Assembly: GCA_900315105.1 (NCBI GenBank)
Contig: OMXX01000042.1
Span: 1 to 42,095, forward strand
DNA from: an uncultured Prevotellaceae bacterium
Lineage (GTDB): Bacteria; Bacteroidota; Bacteroidia; Bacteroidales; Bacteroidaceae
DNA length: 42,095 nt
Direction: 5' to 3'
Every line of letters starts with the position of its first letter. Position 1 is the stretch's first letter. Shown here piece by piece: positions 1-8,586 of the stretch. The notes beneath the pieces are model-generated. The model ran no database searches and was not told where the DNA came from. It saw only the letters and a list, made by a program, of their open reading frames with translations. Position numbers and translations under genes: made by a program.

Positions 1-66
1 TTAATTGCCAAAACGCATCAATAATGCTACATCTTAATTGCCGAAGAATGCTATATGTTATTTTTC
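1..66. other. AT-rich sequence left of the IS66 remnant
   Basis: No gene is visible. On the minus strand the motif GGCAATTAA occurs twice about 33 bases apart, each time after a short T-rich run. It lies immediately beyond the point where the IS66 TnpB reading frame loses family similarity, so it is probably the sequence joined to the broken IS. No function can be assigned. Confidence 0.3.
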
Positions 67-162
67 TTAAAAATGTTGCATGAAAATTTGCTGATTACAC
101 TTGCGCATGTCAACGTTACCATTGAACAGGTAGTATTTCAGATTCGCACTCAGTCCTAACAT
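67..162 (-). pseudogene. tnpB: IS66 Orf2 (TnpB) N-terminal fragment
   Basis: Only 31 codons are open. The first 21 residues (MLGLSANLKYYLFNGNVDMR and then K) match the start of IS66 Orf2/TnpB, whose family begins with a similar Leu/Tyr-rich stretch followed by DMRK. After MRK the similarity stops and an unrelated tail of ten residues runs to a TAA. The ATG (160-162) overlaps the TAG of the upstream tnpA fragment (156-158), the usual translational coupling of IS66 tnpA and tnpB. The intact gene has roughly 110-120 codons, so this is a deletion remnant, not a working gene. Confidence 0.7.
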
Positions 163-515
163 GTCCCTATCAGTTTGTTGAGCATCACGCTCAGGTCAAG
201 CACATTGGTATTTCTTAGGAAGATGTTGGCACCACTCGTCAGTTGGATCTTAACCCATTTGATGGGCTCTGGAACTGCAGGCTTTACCGGCTGTATCTTG
301 ATGGTGGGCTGATTGCCTGGTGTGCCGACTATTTGGACGGGAGCGGTATCAGGCTGCTTCACCTCTACGGTCTTCCCGAGATTCTCATCCCATAGCTGAT
401 GGCGCTGCCAGTTCATAAACTTGTCATAGTTGACACCATACTCGGAGCAGAACTCCTTCAGATCCTTAGTCTCACTGCACAGCTGATACAGATCGTAGAC
501 TTCCTGATTTACTCT
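156..515 (-). pseudogene. tnpA: IS66 accessory protein TnpA (Orf1), start codon lost
   Basis: The frame is open from 515 to 156 (about 119 codons). Its N-terminal part reads QEVYDLYQLCSETKDLKEFC, then EYGVNYDKFMNWQRHQLW, a pattern of IS66 Orf1 proteins in Bacteroidales that form a small HTH DNA-binding unit. The C-terminal part holds IKWVKIQLTSGANIFLRNTN. An in-frame TGA sits at 516-518 and there is no ATG before the internal Met at 416, so the original start appears lost; a GTA-AAT where ATG-AAT would be expected (507-512) may mark it. The fragment ends 46 bases from the stop of the receptor gene and no terminal inverted repeat is recognisable, so the IS is broken on both sides. Confidence 0.65.
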
Positions 516-561
516 TCATACCTAATTTCTAAGCCCAAACACGCTTTTTTTCGATATATTT

Positions 562-2943
562 CTAAAAGCGATTTATCTCATCGTCTGCTGAGCCACTGCC
601 GTTATATTTATCCTTGAAGCTGTTGAAGTTATAGCTGATTGAGGCAATAATGCAACGATTGAAGTTGTTTACCTTTCTGTTCTGTACCACGAAATTTACT
701 TTCTTTACATCATTCAACTTTGACCAATCAAACAAGTCCTCTGCTTTCAGCGTTATTGTTAGCCTCTTCTTGAGCAATTGCTTTTGAACCATCATGTTGA
801 ATGTGGCATGGCTGTTCTGCTCGTAGATGCCGTGATGCCCTTTGATGTTCCAATAGAAATCGCTGCGGAAAAGCCAATCGCTTTTAAGTTCCACTGAGTT
901 TTGAAATGCCAATAAACCGTATGGATGATTATAATCTACCTTTTCTCCATTGTATGTCAAAGAGAAGAAAGGCTTGTAAATACCTGCCGTAAAAGTTGGT
1001 CGCCAACAGTCGAATACTGGTGAAACCACACATTGCGCTCCTAACTGCTGAAAATCATTGGCGTTAGTTGACATCCAAGCAACGGTTCCTGGTTTACCAG
1101 ATATAGCCACAATCGTAGGATGGATATAGTCTTTGATATACTGATAGTCCAACTTGAAGTCAAAGAAGCTATATTTCATGCTGACTTCTGTATCATACAC
1201 ATATTGTGGCTTCAGATAGATGTTTCCTTGCTCGTAATGGTATTGATTGTTGTAACTGACACTGTTGTTCAACTGTCGGAATGAAGGGCGATTCACCCTG
1301 CTGCTGAAATCGAGGTTCAAATCCACTCTGCCAAAAGAAGTAGAAAGCGAGAAAGAAGGCAGCAAGTCTGAGTAATTCGTTTTGTTTTTTACCTCACCTT
1401 GGTCTGTGTTGATGGCATGTACGAACTCATAGCGTAGTCCAAGACTTCCCCTCCATTTCTCTGACGACAAGCGGTAGGATACAAATCCTGCATATTTGGC
1501 TTCCTTGTTCTTGAATTGGTCATCGGCTATCTTTCCTTCCTCGTTCACAGAAATTCCCCATGACGAAATTTTACTAAAATCTGCGCCGAAGTCAAAACCA
1601 TGTTTTTCGGTTATGTTCCAAGCAAATACACCTTTGAAAGCTACGGCACGGTTCCTTTGGTCATTTTGCATGTGTGTTAATTCCGAAGATGCATCCGTTT
1701 GGCTTGTCTCGGTTACTTGCTGCTGATGATTCAGTTGAGAATATACATAGTCGGCATCCAAGTTAAACTGCAACTTGTCTGACAACTTGCCGATGTAGTA
1801 AGCATTGACATTATGAAACTTTTCCTTTTCCGACTCATCTGTCTTATTGTCTGTAGAAGTCAAAAGCTCATTATTCTTGTAAGTCAACATGTAGTCGTAA
1901 GGGGAATCAAGCAACTTATAGTTGGAGAATGTTCCCATGTATTTGCCACCAATGGTGTGGTTCTTGTTGATGGCATAGTTCATGCCTACGCTGTAATCGT
2001 GAGAACGAGAACGGTCGGAGTATTCCGAAGCAGAAACCTCATGGAAAATATCTTTTTCGTAATTGGTTTGGTCGATGTCATAGCGAATGTCGCTTCTTGT
2101 ATTGTCATACTGATAGGCAAGGAAAATATCCAATGCTCCCTTGTGGATGTTGAGGTTGATGTCCTCATTGTTTGATAAATTCTTGTGTCTTGAAAGTTCC
2201 GCTCTGGCAATGCCAGAAAGACCATCAAGTTTATTGTGTATGGTGCTGATGGCTATCACGCTTCTTGTGTCAGCATCGTATTCTGCCCCAGGATTAGTGA
2301 TAAGTTGAACAGACTTTACATTGGAAGAGGAAAGCAAGGAGAGTTCTGAAGCGTTTGCTACCTTTCTGCCATCTATGTAAATAACAGGCTCTCCCTTTCC
2401 GAATACCTCGTATTTGCCATTAGTATAAAGCATACCTGGAACGTACTTGATGACATCAGCAGCCTTGCCGATATTTTGCAAGTTGGAGTTTTGGACGTTG
2501 AGAGTAAGTCTTCCGTTTTCTCTTGAAATGTATTTGCGATGTCCAACAATGGTGACATCGTTCAAAAGGTTAGTGTCTGCCGACATACGAATAATCCCAA
2601 TATCCTTTGTAGTTATAGGTAATTCAATAGTTTTGTATCCTATGCAACTGATTTTTGCAACCATTGGGACATCAGGACACGATATGGAAAAACGACCATT
2701 TTCATCACTAACCCCACCAGTTATGAGAGAGCTGTTTATCTTTGACAGCAATGAGATAGAGGCAAATGACACAGGATTACCTTCTTCATCAATAATCAAT
2801 CCTATTAAAGCGTCTTCTGAGTCTTTGGCTATACAATAAACATGTGTATCATTATTTAAAATGTACACATATCTATTATATATACCCCCATATCCAAAAT
2901 TGCTTTGTATTATAATAAGTGAAAATAAAATGATTTTTTTCAT
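562..2943 (-). CDS. Outer-membrane beta-barrel receptor, TonB-receptor-like
   Basis: The protein has 793 residues. It starts with a signal peptide (MKKIILFSLIIIQSNFGYGG). Next comes a carboxypeptidase-regulatory-like (CarboxypepD_reg) beta-sandwich around residues 45-120 (GLIIDEEGNPVSFASISLL, then GGVSDENGRFSI and IGYKTIEL). A plug-like region follows at about 135-235 (VIKYVPGMLY, then GEPVIYIDGRKV and ITNPGAEYDAD). The rest is a long outer-membrane barrel rich in alternating Tyr/Phe/Asn strands. This architecture is the Bacteroidetes 'outer membrane beta-barrel' family related to TonB-dependent receptors; no TonB box is evident. It is the last gene of the minus-strand RiPP operon, eight bases after the frameshifted membrane gene. 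In this context it could move the mature peptide through the outer membrane, import it, or sense it; the sequence does not decide. Confidence 0.8.
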   Translation of the reverse strand: MKKIILFSLIIIQSNFGYGGIYNRYVYILNNDTHVYCIAKDSEDALIGLIIDEEGNPVSFASISLLSKINSSLITGGVSDENGRFSISCPDVPMVAKISCIGYKTIELPITTKDIGIIRMSADTNLLNDVTIVGHRKYISRENGRLTLNVQNSNLQNIGKAADVIKYVPGMLYTNGKYEVFGKGEPVIYIDGRKVANASELSLLSSSNVKSVQLITNPGAEYDADTRSVIAISTIHNKLDGLSGIARAELSRHKNLSNNEDINLNIHKGALDIFLAYQYDNTRSDIRYDIDQTNYEKDIFHEVSASEYSDRSRSHDYSVGMNYAINKNHTIGGKYMGTFSNYKLLDSPYDYMLTYKNNELLTSTDNKTDESEKEKFHNVNAYYIGKLSDKLQFNLDADYVYSQLNHQQQVTETSQTDASSELTHMQNDQRNRAVAFKGVFAWNITEKHGFDFGADFSKISSWGISVNEEGKIADDQFKNKEAKYAGFVSYRLSSEKWRGSLGLRYEFVHAINTDQGEVKNKTNYSDLLPSFSLSTSFGRVDLNLDFSSRVNRPSFRQLNNSVSYNNQYHYEQGNIYLKPQYVYDTEVSMKYSFFDFKLDYQYIKDYIHPTIVAISGKPGTVAWMSTNANDFQQLGAQCVVSPVFDCWRPTFTAGIYKPFFSLTYNGEKVDYNHPYGLLAFQNSVELKSDWLFRSDFYWNIKGHHGIYEQNSHATFNMMVQKQLLKKRLTITLKAEDLFDWSKLNDVKKVNFVVQNRKVNNFNRCIIASISYNFNSFKDKYNGSGSADDEINRF

Positions 2944-2951
2944 TATGGATA

Positions 2952-3283
2952 TTATTTAAGTAAAGTTTTTAACGGATAAATATGTAACTCTCCACAAAAA
3001 GTCTTTGTGTTACAAGTATCTCTTATAACAAATATAACTTTATTCTTTTTTTTATTAAAACTTAAAAAGGATAAGGTTGTAACTGTTTTACTATTTTTTT
3101 CCACACAATATCGTGTATATAAGTTTTTAGAATTAATACTCGATGAAGCTATTTCTATTTATAAATATTATTGGCGACAAAGAAAACTCCAGTAACTAAA
3201 AACAAAGGGAAAATTAGCAAACTTATAAGTTTGTTACTTAATTTCACCCTAAGCATTTCTTCAAATTCATGACAATGTTTCAT
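2952..3283 (-). pseudogene. Small membrane protein between exporter and receptor, split by a one-base frameshift
   Basis: The ATG (3281-3283) overlaps the exporter's TGA (3280-3282). The first frame reads MKHCHEFEEMLRVK, then a hydrophobic segment (residues 19-41, LISLLIFPLFLV followed by TGVFFVAN), and ends after 42 codons at TAG (3155-3157). Another frame is open without a stop from this point to TAA at 2952-2954, about 65 codons (ASSINSKNLYTRYC to ELHIYPLKTLLK), ending eight bases before the receptor ATG. One extra A in the AAA run near 3160 would join them into a protein of about 109 residues: short cytosolic N-terminus, one membrane helix, extracytoplasmic domain. Tight spacing on both sides argues that this was one operon gene. 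The topology recalls a shortened HlyD-type adaptor, but no family is recognised. It may be decay, frameshifting or a sequencing error. Confidence 0.6.
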
Positions 3284-5493
3284 TCTAAAATAATTTGGTC
3301 TTTCATTAATTTATAATAAATACCTCTTTTATTCATGAGCTCTTCATGTTTTCCTATTTCCTTTATTGTTCCATCGCTTATAGCTATTATTTGGTCTGCA
3401 TTTTTTATTGTACTAAACCTATGGGCTATGATTACAATTGTTTTCTTTTTTTTCCGTTTTTGTAATTTTTCTATAATTTCCATCTCATTATGTGCATCTA
3501 AAGAATTCGTAAATTCATCTAAAAATATATAGTTAGATTCTTTATATAATGCTCTTGCAATTAGTAGCCTTTGTAATTGACCTCCACTTAATCCATGACC
3601 TTCTTTTCCGATAATTGTTTGGTATTTTTTAGGAAGACTATAAATAACATCATACAGATTAGCAAACCTCACCACATCTTCTAGCTTGTTGTAATCCGTA
3701 TCTTCTTCTGTTAAATTAATGTTATTTTCAATGGTATCATTGAAAATGTAACTTCCTTGCATTATGACAGAACATTGTCCTCTCCAATTTCGTATATTTA
3801 CGCGATGTAAATCAATATTGTCAATTTTTATTTCTCCCAATATTGGCTTATAAAAGCCTAAAAGAAGTTTGAACAATGTTGATTTACCACTACCGCTAGC
3901 ACCTACTATTGCTGTAATTTTCCCAGCAGGAATACAAAAACTTATATTTTTTAAAACTAATGGTGTTGCAGGGCTTCCATATCTAAAAGATACATTTTGA
4001 AGCGTAATATCATGAATCTTATCTTGTTGTACTTTGAGCTTTGCAGACTCAGAATTGTCCCCAATGTGCAATTCAGAAATCCTTTCTAAAGCAATTTTTG
4101 CATTTTGCCAGTCATGAACAAAACCAATCACTTGGCCAATTGGACTCTCCAACTGACCTAGAATAAATTGTATAGACAACATGGTTCCTATGGTAATACT
4201 ATTATTGATAACCATTGTCGCACACAAGTATATTAATATTAAATTCTTTATTTGGTTTATAAAAATACCTCCCACATTTTGGTATTGCTCTACAGTTAAA
4301 CTCTCTATATTTAGTTTTAACAACTTTATTTGAGTTTGTTCCCAAGCCCATCTTTTTTTATTTTGTGAGTTGTATAATTTTATATCTATCATGCCTTCAA
4401 TGAACTCAATCAAATTATTGCTATTTTGAGCCATTTGGATAAATTTAGAATAATCCAGTTGCTTTCTTTTCTCATAAAAAAGATAAATCCAAAGTAGATA
4501 TAAAAATGTGCCAAGAATAAAAAAAACAAAAATCTTAGCACTATAAATAATTAAAACAACAGAAAATAAGAGCAAAGTCGAAATACAAAAAACTAAATCT
4601 GTTATAGTGGAAGTCAAAAATACTTCTATTTTATTATGGTCATTTATTCTTTGCAGTATATCTCCAACGATTCTACTTTCAAAAAAACGAATAGGCAAAT
4701 TTACTAATTTATACAAGAAATCCGAAACTATTTTTATGTTAATTCTACTATTTATCTCTAATATTAATCTTCGACGTATCAAATCATAGATATTATTACT
4801 AATAACAAAAATAGCTTGAGACAGCAGTAAAAATATAACGATGTTAATTTGTTTATTTTTAATACCTACATCTACGATTTTTTGAGTTATAAAAGGAAAC
4901 AAAAACTGTATTAAATTAGCAAATAAAACACATAATAAAACAACATATAAGTATATCTTATATGCTTTAAATTGTTTAAAGAAGAAAGTTACATTTATTC
5001 TATCTTTGTCATTTTTTACATTATTCTTTTCAAACGCTTTGTTTGGAATAAGCATGAGAACGATACCCGTTTCCGCCTTGCTTTTTCCATCCTTTGAACT
5101 ACATAGCCAAGCTTTCTTAAATGTATCTACATTAACTTTCACCTTTCCAACACAAGGATCCATCAGGTAGAAAAAACAACTCGATTTTGTTTTTCTGATT
5201 GCATAAAGGACAACAAAATGATTTTGCCTCCAATGCAAAATACAAGGTTCTCCAAATTCTCTGATTAGAGCATCTAAGGTCAATTCATAACATGTAGATT
5301 TTAAAGAATAAGACTCACAAGCATTTTTTAGATCCAGCAAGTTTATTCCATTTATTGAGCAATATGTTTTTTTTCTAATTTTATATAAGCTTTGGCGAAG
5401 ATGATAGTATTTCAATATCACTTGCAAGCAGACTGCCCCACAATCTTTAAATTCATGTTGCAAAATAGTTCCTATACGTATTTCCCTTTTCAT
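3280..5493 (-). CDS. Peptidase-containing ABC transporter (C39 peptidase-ABC exporter)
   Basis: This is a bifunctional exporter that cleaves Gly-Gly leaders and pumps out the core peptide. With the start at 5493 (MKREIRIGTILQHEFKDCGA) it has 737 residues. The N-terminal C39 peptidase has its catalytic Cys at 18 (DCGA), His at 92 (NHFVVLY) and Asp at 112 (MDPCVG). A six-helix membrane domain occupies roughly 170-450. The ATPase domain carries Walker A GASGSGKST, signature LSGGQLQR and Walker B YIFLDE. The frame stays open upstream to an ATG at 5616, but that would overlap the radical SAM gene by 77 bases and add a hydrophobic stretch before the peptidase; C39 exporters normally start 10-20 residues before the Cys. 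It lies 46 bases downstream of the maturase. Its natural substrate is the GG-leader peptide encoded at 7130-7267. Confidence 0.9.
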   Translation of the reverse strand: MKREIRIGTILQHEFKDCGAVCLQVILKYYHLRQSLYKIRKKTYCSINGINLLDLKNACESYSLKSTCYELTLDALIREFGEPCILHWRQNHFVVLYAIRKTKSSCFFYLMDPCVGKVKVNVDTFKKAWLCSSKDGKSKAETGIVLMLIPNKAFEKNNVKNDKDRINVTFFFKQFKAYKIYLYVVLLCVLFANLIQFLFPFITQKIVDVGIKNKQINIVIFLLLSQAIFVISNNIYDLIRRRLILEINSRINIKIVSDFLYKLVNLPIRFFESRIVGDILQRINDHNKIEVFLTSTITDLVFCISTLLLFSVVLIIYSAKIFVFFILGTFLYLLWIYLFYEKRKQLDYSKFIQMAQNSNNLIEFIEGMIDIKLYNSQNKKRWAWEQTQIKLLKLNIESLTVEQYQNVGGIFINQIKNLILIYLCATMVINNSITIGTMLSIQFILGQLESPIGQVIGFVHDWQNAKIALERISELHIGDNSESAKLKVQQDKIHDITLQNVSFRYGSPATPLVLKNISFCIPAGKITAIVGASGSGKSTLFKLLLGFYKPILGEIKIDNIDLHRVNIRNWRGQCSVIMQGSYIFNDTIENNINLTEEDTDYNKLEDVVRFANLYDVIYSLPKKYQTIIGKEGHGLSGGQLQRLLIARALYKESNYIFLDEFTNSLDAHNEMEIIEKLQKRKKKKTIVIIAHRFSTIKNADQIIAISDGTIKEIGKHEELMNKRGIYYKLMKDQIILE

Positions 5494-5539
5494 CAAGAAA
5501 ATACGAAATGCTAGAAACTGAAAAAAATAACAAAAAAAA

Positions 5540-7039
5540 TTATACATAATCTTTGGCATTGACAATACCAGCTTTAGGACAACGTGGATCAGGATAATCC
5601 CATTTATCTTTTCCAAAAACTTTTATAATTTCTTTCCAACAAACTCCACCATATTCCTCTCTGCATTCTTTGAATATAGAACAACTATAACAAGGGCTCT
5701 TACAGCTTATTCTTTTCTTATCAATATAGTATAAATCTTTAGCTTTTGAGGAATTCCAAACATCCAAAAGGGTTTGGTTATTCAAATCGCCAATGATGAA
5801 AGTTTCATTCCAATATAATTCTTCGCAAATAGTGACTTTCCCATCTGGTAAAATGAATAGGCTAGAAAAGTTTGCCGAGCAAAAAATTGGTCTTTTTTTA
5901 GTAAAATACAACTTTTTGCTTTCACTTGTCATATCATTCGGAGTAGGATTCTCGTTTAAGTCTAAATTTCCACTAACTATTCTAAACTTTAAATTATGTT
6001 TTTTAAGTTCTTCAAAATATAAAGAAATAGTCTTTAAAGAATCCCGGTCTATCTTAACTTTTTCATAATTCGTGCGTTTTTCATAGATTGGAGATGCAGC
6101 GTAATCAATTTTCCAAGAGATAATATTCTCCTTTTTTGAAAAAAACTCCAATAAGGAATCCATATCTTCCGTAGAGTTATTTAGAGATGTCAAAATTGTA
6201 TGAATTTGAACATCTATGCCATACTCTTCTAAACAATTGATGGTTTCTTTTATTTTAGCGACGTAAGTCTCTTTAACTCTAATAAGAGAAACTATATTCT
6301 TGGGAATTAACGTATCTAAAGATACTTGAATGTCTTTTACCCCTATCTTCTTGAGAAATTTCACATCTTCTTTAGTTATAGGTACCTTGGTTGAAATATA
6401 GGGATTATAACCATGTTGGAATAAGACTGTCAACATCTGCTTCCATTTTGGATATTTAAAAAATTCTCCTCCAATAACATCAAAGGAAACTACCCCTAAA
6501 TCACGTGCTTCTTTGATAATTGCTTTGACCCTTTCAAAAGGAAGCAAATGAGATGACGGCTGTTTTCTATTGGCATAACAATAAATACAGTCTGTATAAC
6601 ATTTAGTAGTAACCATAAATGTTAGTCTACTTGGAGTATAGTGCCTATCTGTTTTTATGCGCAAGCTGTTGTAATTGAACTTTTTATAATCATAGATTGT
6701 ACGAGATATGGGTGAATTTGACGAGACCAAGGTTTTTCTTGGGAAAATTAGAATATTTTCAGAATCTATTTTTACCCCAATATTCTGCGTATTTTCTAAG
6801 ATTTTAGTACAAAATGAAGATATTATATCCTTATCAGTTTGTAAGAATATTGAAGCTTCATTCACTGCATCTGAAAATGAGGTCTTACCTGTAAAAAAGG
6901 ACAAAATCATGGCATGTATTGGATGTATTGTTGACTCGATTACAGGTTCCAAAGTCCTCAATGGATCTTTAGTCATTATTAAGACACGTCCAAAATCGTT
7001 TTTCAGAACATATTCAGGATTTAACGCTACATATTTCAT
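5540..7039 (-). CDS. Radical SAM/SPASM peptide maturase with N-terminal RRE-like region
   Basis: The protein has 499 residues. The radical SAM cluster motif CX3CX2C is at Cys147, Cys151 and Cys154 (KCYTDCIYCYANRK). Residues 1-90 look like a PqqD/RRE-type leader-binding winged helix (FGRVLIMTKDPLRTL, later SFFTGKTSFSDAVNEA). The C-terminal SPASM/twitch region is Cys-rich: FCSANF, LPDGKVTICEE, then ISCKSPCYSCSIFKECREEY, GGVCWKE and PRCPKAG, enough ligands for auxiliary iron-sulfur clusters. Such enzymes install thioether or carbon-carbon crosslinks in ribosomal peptides. It is the gene after the precursor and before the C39 exporter. It resembles the Bacteroidales peptide-maturase group paired with GG-leader precursors, but the exact subfamily and crosslink cannot be read from sequence alone. 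Confidence 0.88.
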   Translation of the reverse strand: MKYVALNPEYVLKNDFGRVLIMTKDPLRTLEPVIESTIHPIHAMILSFFTGKTSFSDAVNEASIFLQTDKDIISSFCTKILENTQNIGVKIDSENILIFPRKTLVSSNSPISRTIYDYKKFNYNSLRIKTDRHYTPSRLTFMVTTKCYTDCIYCYANRKQPSSHLLPFERVKAIIKEARDLGVVSFDVIGGEFFKYPKWKQMLTVLFQHGYNPYISTKVPITKEDVKFLKKIGVKDIQVSLDTLIPKNIVSLIRVKETYVAKIKETINCLEEYGIDVQIHTILTSLNNSTEDMDSLLEFFSKKENIISWKIDYAASPIYEKRTNYEKVKIDRDSLKTISLYFEELKKHNLKFRIVSGNLDLNENPTPNDMTSESKKLYFTKKRPIFCSANFSSLFILPDGKVTICEELYWNETFIIGDLNNQTLLDVWNSSKAKDLYYIDKKRISCKSPCYSCSIFKECREEYGGVCWKEIIKVFGKDKWDYPDPRCPKAGIVNAKDYV

Positions 7040-7082
7040 CTATTATATAATTAAAATATTACTTAAAAAATCAGAAAACTCC

Positions 7083-7114
7083 AGGGACAGAATCTGAGAA
7101 TGCATCCTGTCCCC
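7083..7114 (-). promoter_or_regulatory. Hairpin between precursor gene and maturase gene
   Basis: On the minus strand GGGGACAG (to 7107) pairs with CTGTCCCT (7083-7090) around a loop of about 16 bases, part of which can extend the stem. It lies 16 bases after the precursor stop and 44 bases before the maturase start. No long U run follows on the downstream side, so full termination is unlikely. Such hairpins after a RiPP precursor usually act as partial terminators or RNA-stabilising structures that keep precursor mRNA in excess; that role here is an inference. Confidence 0.55.
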
Positions 7115-7129
7115 GAAGCTTACAAAAAA

Positions 7130-7267
7130 CTAAGTGTTCTTCATGCAAGAAGAATTGTTATGGCACTTGCAAGAACCACCATCAATACCTTGCATTTCTT
7201 CATCAAGAACCTCTCGCATGTCTTTGCTCAGTAATTCTTGAGCAGCAATACTTAAATTAGTGTTCAT
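7130..7267 (-). CDS. RiPP precursor peptide, Gly-Gly leader with three-Cys core
   Basis: This 45-codon ORF (ATG 7265-7267, TAG 7130-7132) encodes a leader of 31 residues beginning MNTNLSIAAQELLSKDM and ending EEMQGIDGG. The predicted core after GG is SCKCHNNSSCMKNT: 14 residues with Cys at core positions 2, 4 and 10. The leader has the amphipathic pattern with Leu/Met hydrophobics and acidic residues that C39 peptidases recognise before a double glycine. The gene lies directly upstream of a radical SAM/SPASM maturase and a C39-peptidase exporter on the same strand, the standard order for such systems. Expected product: a small crosslinked (thioether-type) and possibly glycosylated peptide. 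The Cys spacing is not a repeat family I recognise. Very small size makes it easy to miss by gene callers. Confidence 0.82.
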   Translation of the reverse strand: MNTNLSIAAQELLSKDMREVLDEEMQGIDGGSCKCHNNSSCMKNT

Positions 7268-7326
7268 AATAATAAAATGATTAAATTACATACCTACTCT
7301 ATCTTAGCTTTTCGGTATCCGCTATA

Positions 7327-8586
7327 TTACTTTTTTACAATTAATCTTTGTAAAATAAGTTTTCTAAAAACTGACACGCAAAAGTTTTTATTTTTTTCAT
7401 TTTTTCTGCTACCTTCTATTATCTCATGCAAATCCGATGGAGACATAGAACATTGCTCTCTATACAAAGGCGTTAACAATTTGACATAGCCTTCAATTTG
7501 AAATTCTTTTATCTCTATCGTTTTCCCTGCACTAAAAGATGGTTTTAATAGTATGGCATGAGTGGAAGCTTCATTTACAACTTCTTCTATTTCCAGACTC
7601 TCATAATAAGGTAGATTCAGTATTCTAATTTCATCAGCACACTTAAATTGCATATTATACAACTTGTCATTTTGGAGTGACAATAGCCCTTGTGCATTAA
7701 CCAATTCTTTTCTGTTTTTCCTTTCAATGTGGCATAAAGTATCTTTTAAAATTTCTTGCCTATAGGTAAAAACATAACTTTCTAATGAAAATAAAGAAGT
7801 AGTTTGCTCATCTTTAGGCTTGAAATGTTTCAAAAAGAATAACGAAGTACTTTTTAAGCTACCTCTAAAATATTGACTAAATTCATTAACACTTATTCTT
7901 TTTGACACTCGTGGGAAGTTCCGTTGTATCTGCATTCTACCTATATTATTTTCTGATAGGAATATCTTTATCGTAGCAAAATTTATAGTTTCGAGAATTT
8001 TCAATAAAACATTTTCCTTGAGTAACTTTTTCGACTGATTCAAATGGGGAGCAATTTTCCAAATGCTTTTATTTCGTAAAAGTAAATTGCTTTGTTGAAT
8101 ATTGACAACCTTATCCGTAACATCATCCAAAAATTCTTTAAACCAAATATTGCCTACACATTGATCAAGAGAAACAAACAATGCACATAACAAATGAATG
8201 TCTTGCAAGTCTTCCTTTTCTTGCAGTATTGAATTTAACTCAACATTTGCAATTATTCTTTCAAGTGATCTTTGTGCTAAATCTAGCGACATTTTTTGTT
8301 TCGTTATTTGATAATGATAGATTTGCAAAAGGAACATACAAGGAATACCATAGAATACACTTAAGTTGTCCCAATAAACTTGTTTGCAAACTATTTTAGT
8401 AGCATAGTCTAAGAAATATTTATCTTTAAATTGCTCATAAAAATGCAAACATGCAAATGATAACCAAATTTCTGTTGATTTTGCATAATTGGTGGCAAAA
8501 ACATGAGAGATACATACCTCCCTTAATTCATCTATTTGGTTGTCTATAAAAATTTCAGCGATTTTTTCAACAGTTACACTATTCAT
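7327..8586 (-). CDS. 419-residue protein of unknown function in the RiPP operon
   Basis: No family is recognised with certainty. The N-terminal half (1-220) is all-helical. Around residues 70-165 it contains a pattern (VFYGIPCMFLLQIYHYQI, then LAQRSLERIIANVE and, later, HLLCALFVSLDQCVGN) that recalls the helical hairpins of LanC-like toroids, but the zinc-binding Cys/Cys/His set is not evident. The end (about 365-419) reads like a winged helix similar to PqqD/RRE domains (VKLLTPLYRE, then SVFRKLILQRLIVKK). The start codon overlaps the stop of the glycosyltransferase-like gene by four bases (ATGA), so the two are translationally coupled; the precursor gene begins 59 bases after its stop. A role in handling or modifying the leader peptide is an inference from position and the C-terminal fold guess only. 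Confidence 0.6.
   Translation of the reverse strand: MNSVTVEKIAEIFIDNQIDELREVCISHVFATNYAKSTEIWLSFACLHFYEQFKDKYFLDYATKIVCKQVYWDNLSVFYGIPCMFLLQIYHYQITKQKMSLDLAQRSLERIIANVELNSILQEKEDLQDIHLLCALFVSLDQCVGNIWFKEFLDDVTDKVVNIQQSNLLLRNKSIWKIAPHLNQSKKLLKENVLLKILETINFATIKIFLSENNIGRMQIQRNFPRVSKRISVNEFSQYFRGSLKSTSLFFLKHFKPKDEQTTSLFSLESYVFTYRQEILKDTLCHIERKNRKELVNAQGLLSLQNDKLYNMQFKCADEIRILNLPYYESLEIEEVVNEASTHAILLKPSFSAGKTIEIKEFQIEGYVKLLTPLYREQCSMSPSDLHEIIEGSRKNEKNKNFCVSVFRKLILQRLIVKK

Noticed and set aside
3007..3195. 62-codon plus-strand frame
   Set aside because: It is antisense to the frameshifted membrane gene, and its product is low-complexity sequence from AT-rich DNA.
5494..5616. Longer N-terminus for the C39 exporter
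   Set aside because: It would overlap the radical SAM gene by 77 bases and place a hydrophobic stretch before the peptidase domain, which the family lacks.
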